64,000 nucleotides of DNA from Sphingosinicella sp. LHD-64 (GTDB lineage Bacteria > Pseudomonadota > Alphaproteobacteria > Sphingomonadales > Sphingomonadaceae). The DNA is taken from assembly GCF_031157375.1 (NCBI RefSeq), contig NZ_JAVIFV010000002.1:1-64000 (forward strand), in the 5' to 3' direction. The notes under the pieces were generated by a model. That model had not been told where the DNA came from. It searched no databases and was given only the letters and a program-made list of their open reading frames with translations. Position numbers and translations under genes: made by a program. Every line of letters begins with the position of its first letter. The first letter of the stretch is position 1. This document shows positions 62,829-64,000 of this stretch, piece after piece.

Positions 62829-63820
62829 CCGAGGCGCCTGGCGACGAGCGCCTTGAGGTCGGTCTCGGGGCGCGCGCCGTAGTGCGAGATCACCTCGGCC
62901 GCGGCGACGGCACCCATCACCAGAGAGTCTTCCAGGCTGCGGCCCTGCGCCTGTCCCGCGAGGAAGCCGGCGGCGAAGAGGTCGCCGGCGCCCGTCGTGT
63001 CGACCACCTTGCAGACCGGCTCGGCCGGCACTTCGGCGCGCGCCCCGTCCTGCACGGCGATCGCGCCGAGCTCGGATCGGGTGACGACCAGGGTCTGCAC
63101 CCGCCCCTGCGTGGCGGCCATAGCGGCCTCGAAATCGTCCGTCCCGGCCAGCATCTTGATCTCGGCCTCGTTGGCGAAGAGGATGTCCAGCCGCCCGTCG
63201 TCGAGCAGCTGGTTGAAGCCGCCCCGGTGACGATCGATGCAGAACGTGTCGGAGAGCGTGAAGGCGACCTTGCGGCCGGCGCGGCGGGCGATGTCGATCG
63301 CCTTCACCATCGCATAGCGGGGCGTCTCCGGATCCCACAGATAGCCTTCGAGATAGAGCGTCGCGGCGCCTTCGATCTGCGCCGCGTCGAGCGCCGAGGC
63401 CGGGAGGAGCTGGGCGGCGCCGAGGAAGGTGTTCATCGTCCGGTGCGCATCCGGCGTCACCAGGATCATCGAGCGCGCGGTCGGCACGCCGAAATCCGTC
63501 GCCGGCGTGGTGAACTCGACGCCGGTGGCGGTGAGATCGTGGCGATAGAATTCGCCGAGCTGGTCGGGCGCGACCTGGCCGATGAAGCCGGCGCGGGCGC
63601 CGAGCGCCGCAATGCCCGCCGCCGTATTGCCCGCCGAGCCGCCACTCACCTCGCGCGCCGGGCCCATATGATCGTAGAGCCGCACCGCCTCCTCGGCATC
63701 GATCAGCCGCATCATGCCCTTGGTGAGACCCTCCCGCTCCAGGAACGCGTCGTCGCAGTCGGCGATGATGTCGACGATCGCATTGCCGATGCACAGCACG
63801 TCGAGGCGGGTCTCGGTCAT
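62825..63820 (-). CDS. PfkB-family sugar/nucleoside kinase, adenosine-kinase-like
   Basis: Product of 331 aa. Start LDVLCIGNAIVDIIADCDDA, the first PfkB signature GGSAGNTAAGIAALGARAGF, and the second DTTGAGDLFAAGFLAGQAQG with the catalytic Asp. The HMGPAREVSGGSAGNTAAG form occurs in bacterial adenosine kinase-like proteins, but ribokinase-type sugars are also possible. ATG 63820 has GGGGGAG upstream. Divergent from lnt. Confidence 0.9.
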   Translation of the reverse strand: MTETRLDVLCIGNAIVDIIADCDDAFLEREGLTKGMMRLIDAEEAVRLYDHMGPAREVSGGSAGNTAAGIAALGARAGFIGQVAPDQLGEFYRHDLTATGVEFTTPATDFGVPTARSMILVTPDAHRTMNTFLGAAQLLPASALDAAQIEGAATLYLEGYLWDPETPRYAMVKAIDIARRAGRKVAFTLSDTFCIDRHRGGFNQLLDDGRLDILFANEAEIKMLAGTDDFEAAMAATQGRVQTLVVTRSELGAIAVQDGARAEVPAEPVCKVVDTTGAGDLFAAGFLAGQAQGRSLEDSLVMGAVAAAEVISHYGARPETDLKALVARRLG

Positions 63821-63930
63821 GTCAGGAAGGCTCCCCCGGGGATCGCAAAGCGTGGCCCCTAGCCGGGCGCGTGCGCTGGGGTCAACCACGCCCATTGCGC
63901 GACGCCGGGCGCCCCGCCATAGCGCCGCTG

Positions 63931-64000
63931 ATGACGTCGCTCGGACTCGCCTTTCTCGCCGGCCTGGTTTCCGCCAGCGGCTTCGCGCCGTTCGGCTTGT
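63931..64000 (+). CDS. lnt: Start of apolipoprotein N-acyltransferase (3' end outside window)
   Basis: Only 23 codons are visible: MTSLGLAFLAGLVSASGFAP then FGL. The LAGLVSA-x-GFAPFGL stretch is the usual first membrane helix of Lnt, which adds the third acyl chain to lipoproteins in the inner membrane. Too short for certainty. Confidence 0.6.
   Translation, partial: MTSLGLAFLAGLVSASGFAPFGL

Overview
The window is a stretch of GC-rich (visibly well above 60% GC) bacterial chromosome. Gene content and order point to an alphaproteobacterium of the order Sphingomonadales. The indicators are bamD-recN-ligA, yajC-secD-secF followed by an Mth938-domain gene, an ATP12-type F1 ATPase assembly chaperone, an SspB adaptor of the alphaproteobacterial type, TonB-dependent receptors, many 4-base ATGA/GTGA start-stop overlaps, and dispersed palindromic intergenic repeats of the GTCATCCCGGC type. 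I cannot name the genus.

Layout. 0-9.5 kb: end of an RTX-type secreted protein, a soluble globin-like chemoreceptor, an SDR enzyme with an in-frame palindromic insertion, prmA, an exported TPR protein, a large DUF2339 membrane protein, tRNA-Pro(GGG) and a thioesterase. 9.6-12.8 kb: an AT-richer island on the minus strand made of two orphan RHS C-terminal 'tip' genes, each followed by a small gene. The two tips lie in 489-bp perfect direct repeats that also carry the end of the adjacent transglutaminase-like gene, so one copy of that gene end is a scar. 13-23 kb: housekeeping block (yajC-secD-secF, glycosyltransferase, bamD, recN, dienelactone hydrolase, ligA). 23-31 kb: an ArsR/SRPBCC pair, hslV and hslU separated by a D-amino-acid-oxidase-like gene whose domain order looks circularly permuted, a GFA enzyme, an exported proline-rich protein and a TonB receptor. 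31-39 kb: AAC(3)-family protein, SWIB protein, a divergent LdcA / Mur-ligase pair suggesting murein recycling, a LytS/LytTR two-component pair, then about 600 bp without a gene that holds a palindromic repeat and a candidate structured RNA with its own terminator. 39-42 kb: a type III PKS, methyltransferase and flavoprotein operon resembling phenolic-lipid (alkylresorcinol) cassettes. 42-48 kb: amidohydrolase, BlaI/M56 pair with a palindromic operator, small DUF genes, an exported methyltransferase-like protein and an LCCL protein. 48-52 kb: tightly packed crcB-rluA-paiB-HAD-small membrane protein-ATP12 run. 52-64 kb: gmk, DUF1697/DUF2585, fumC with a 2TM channel-like gene, S41 protease, sspB, HIT, two tandem APC permeases, VOC, a PfkB kinase and the start of lnt.

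Most genes are ordinary core genes. The parts that look worth attention are the RHS tip array at 9.6-12.8 kb, the SDR insertion, the permuted oxidase inside hslVU, the candidate RNA near 37.8 kb, and several enzymes lacking expected key residues. All family assignments come from reading motifs by eye; no database search was run.
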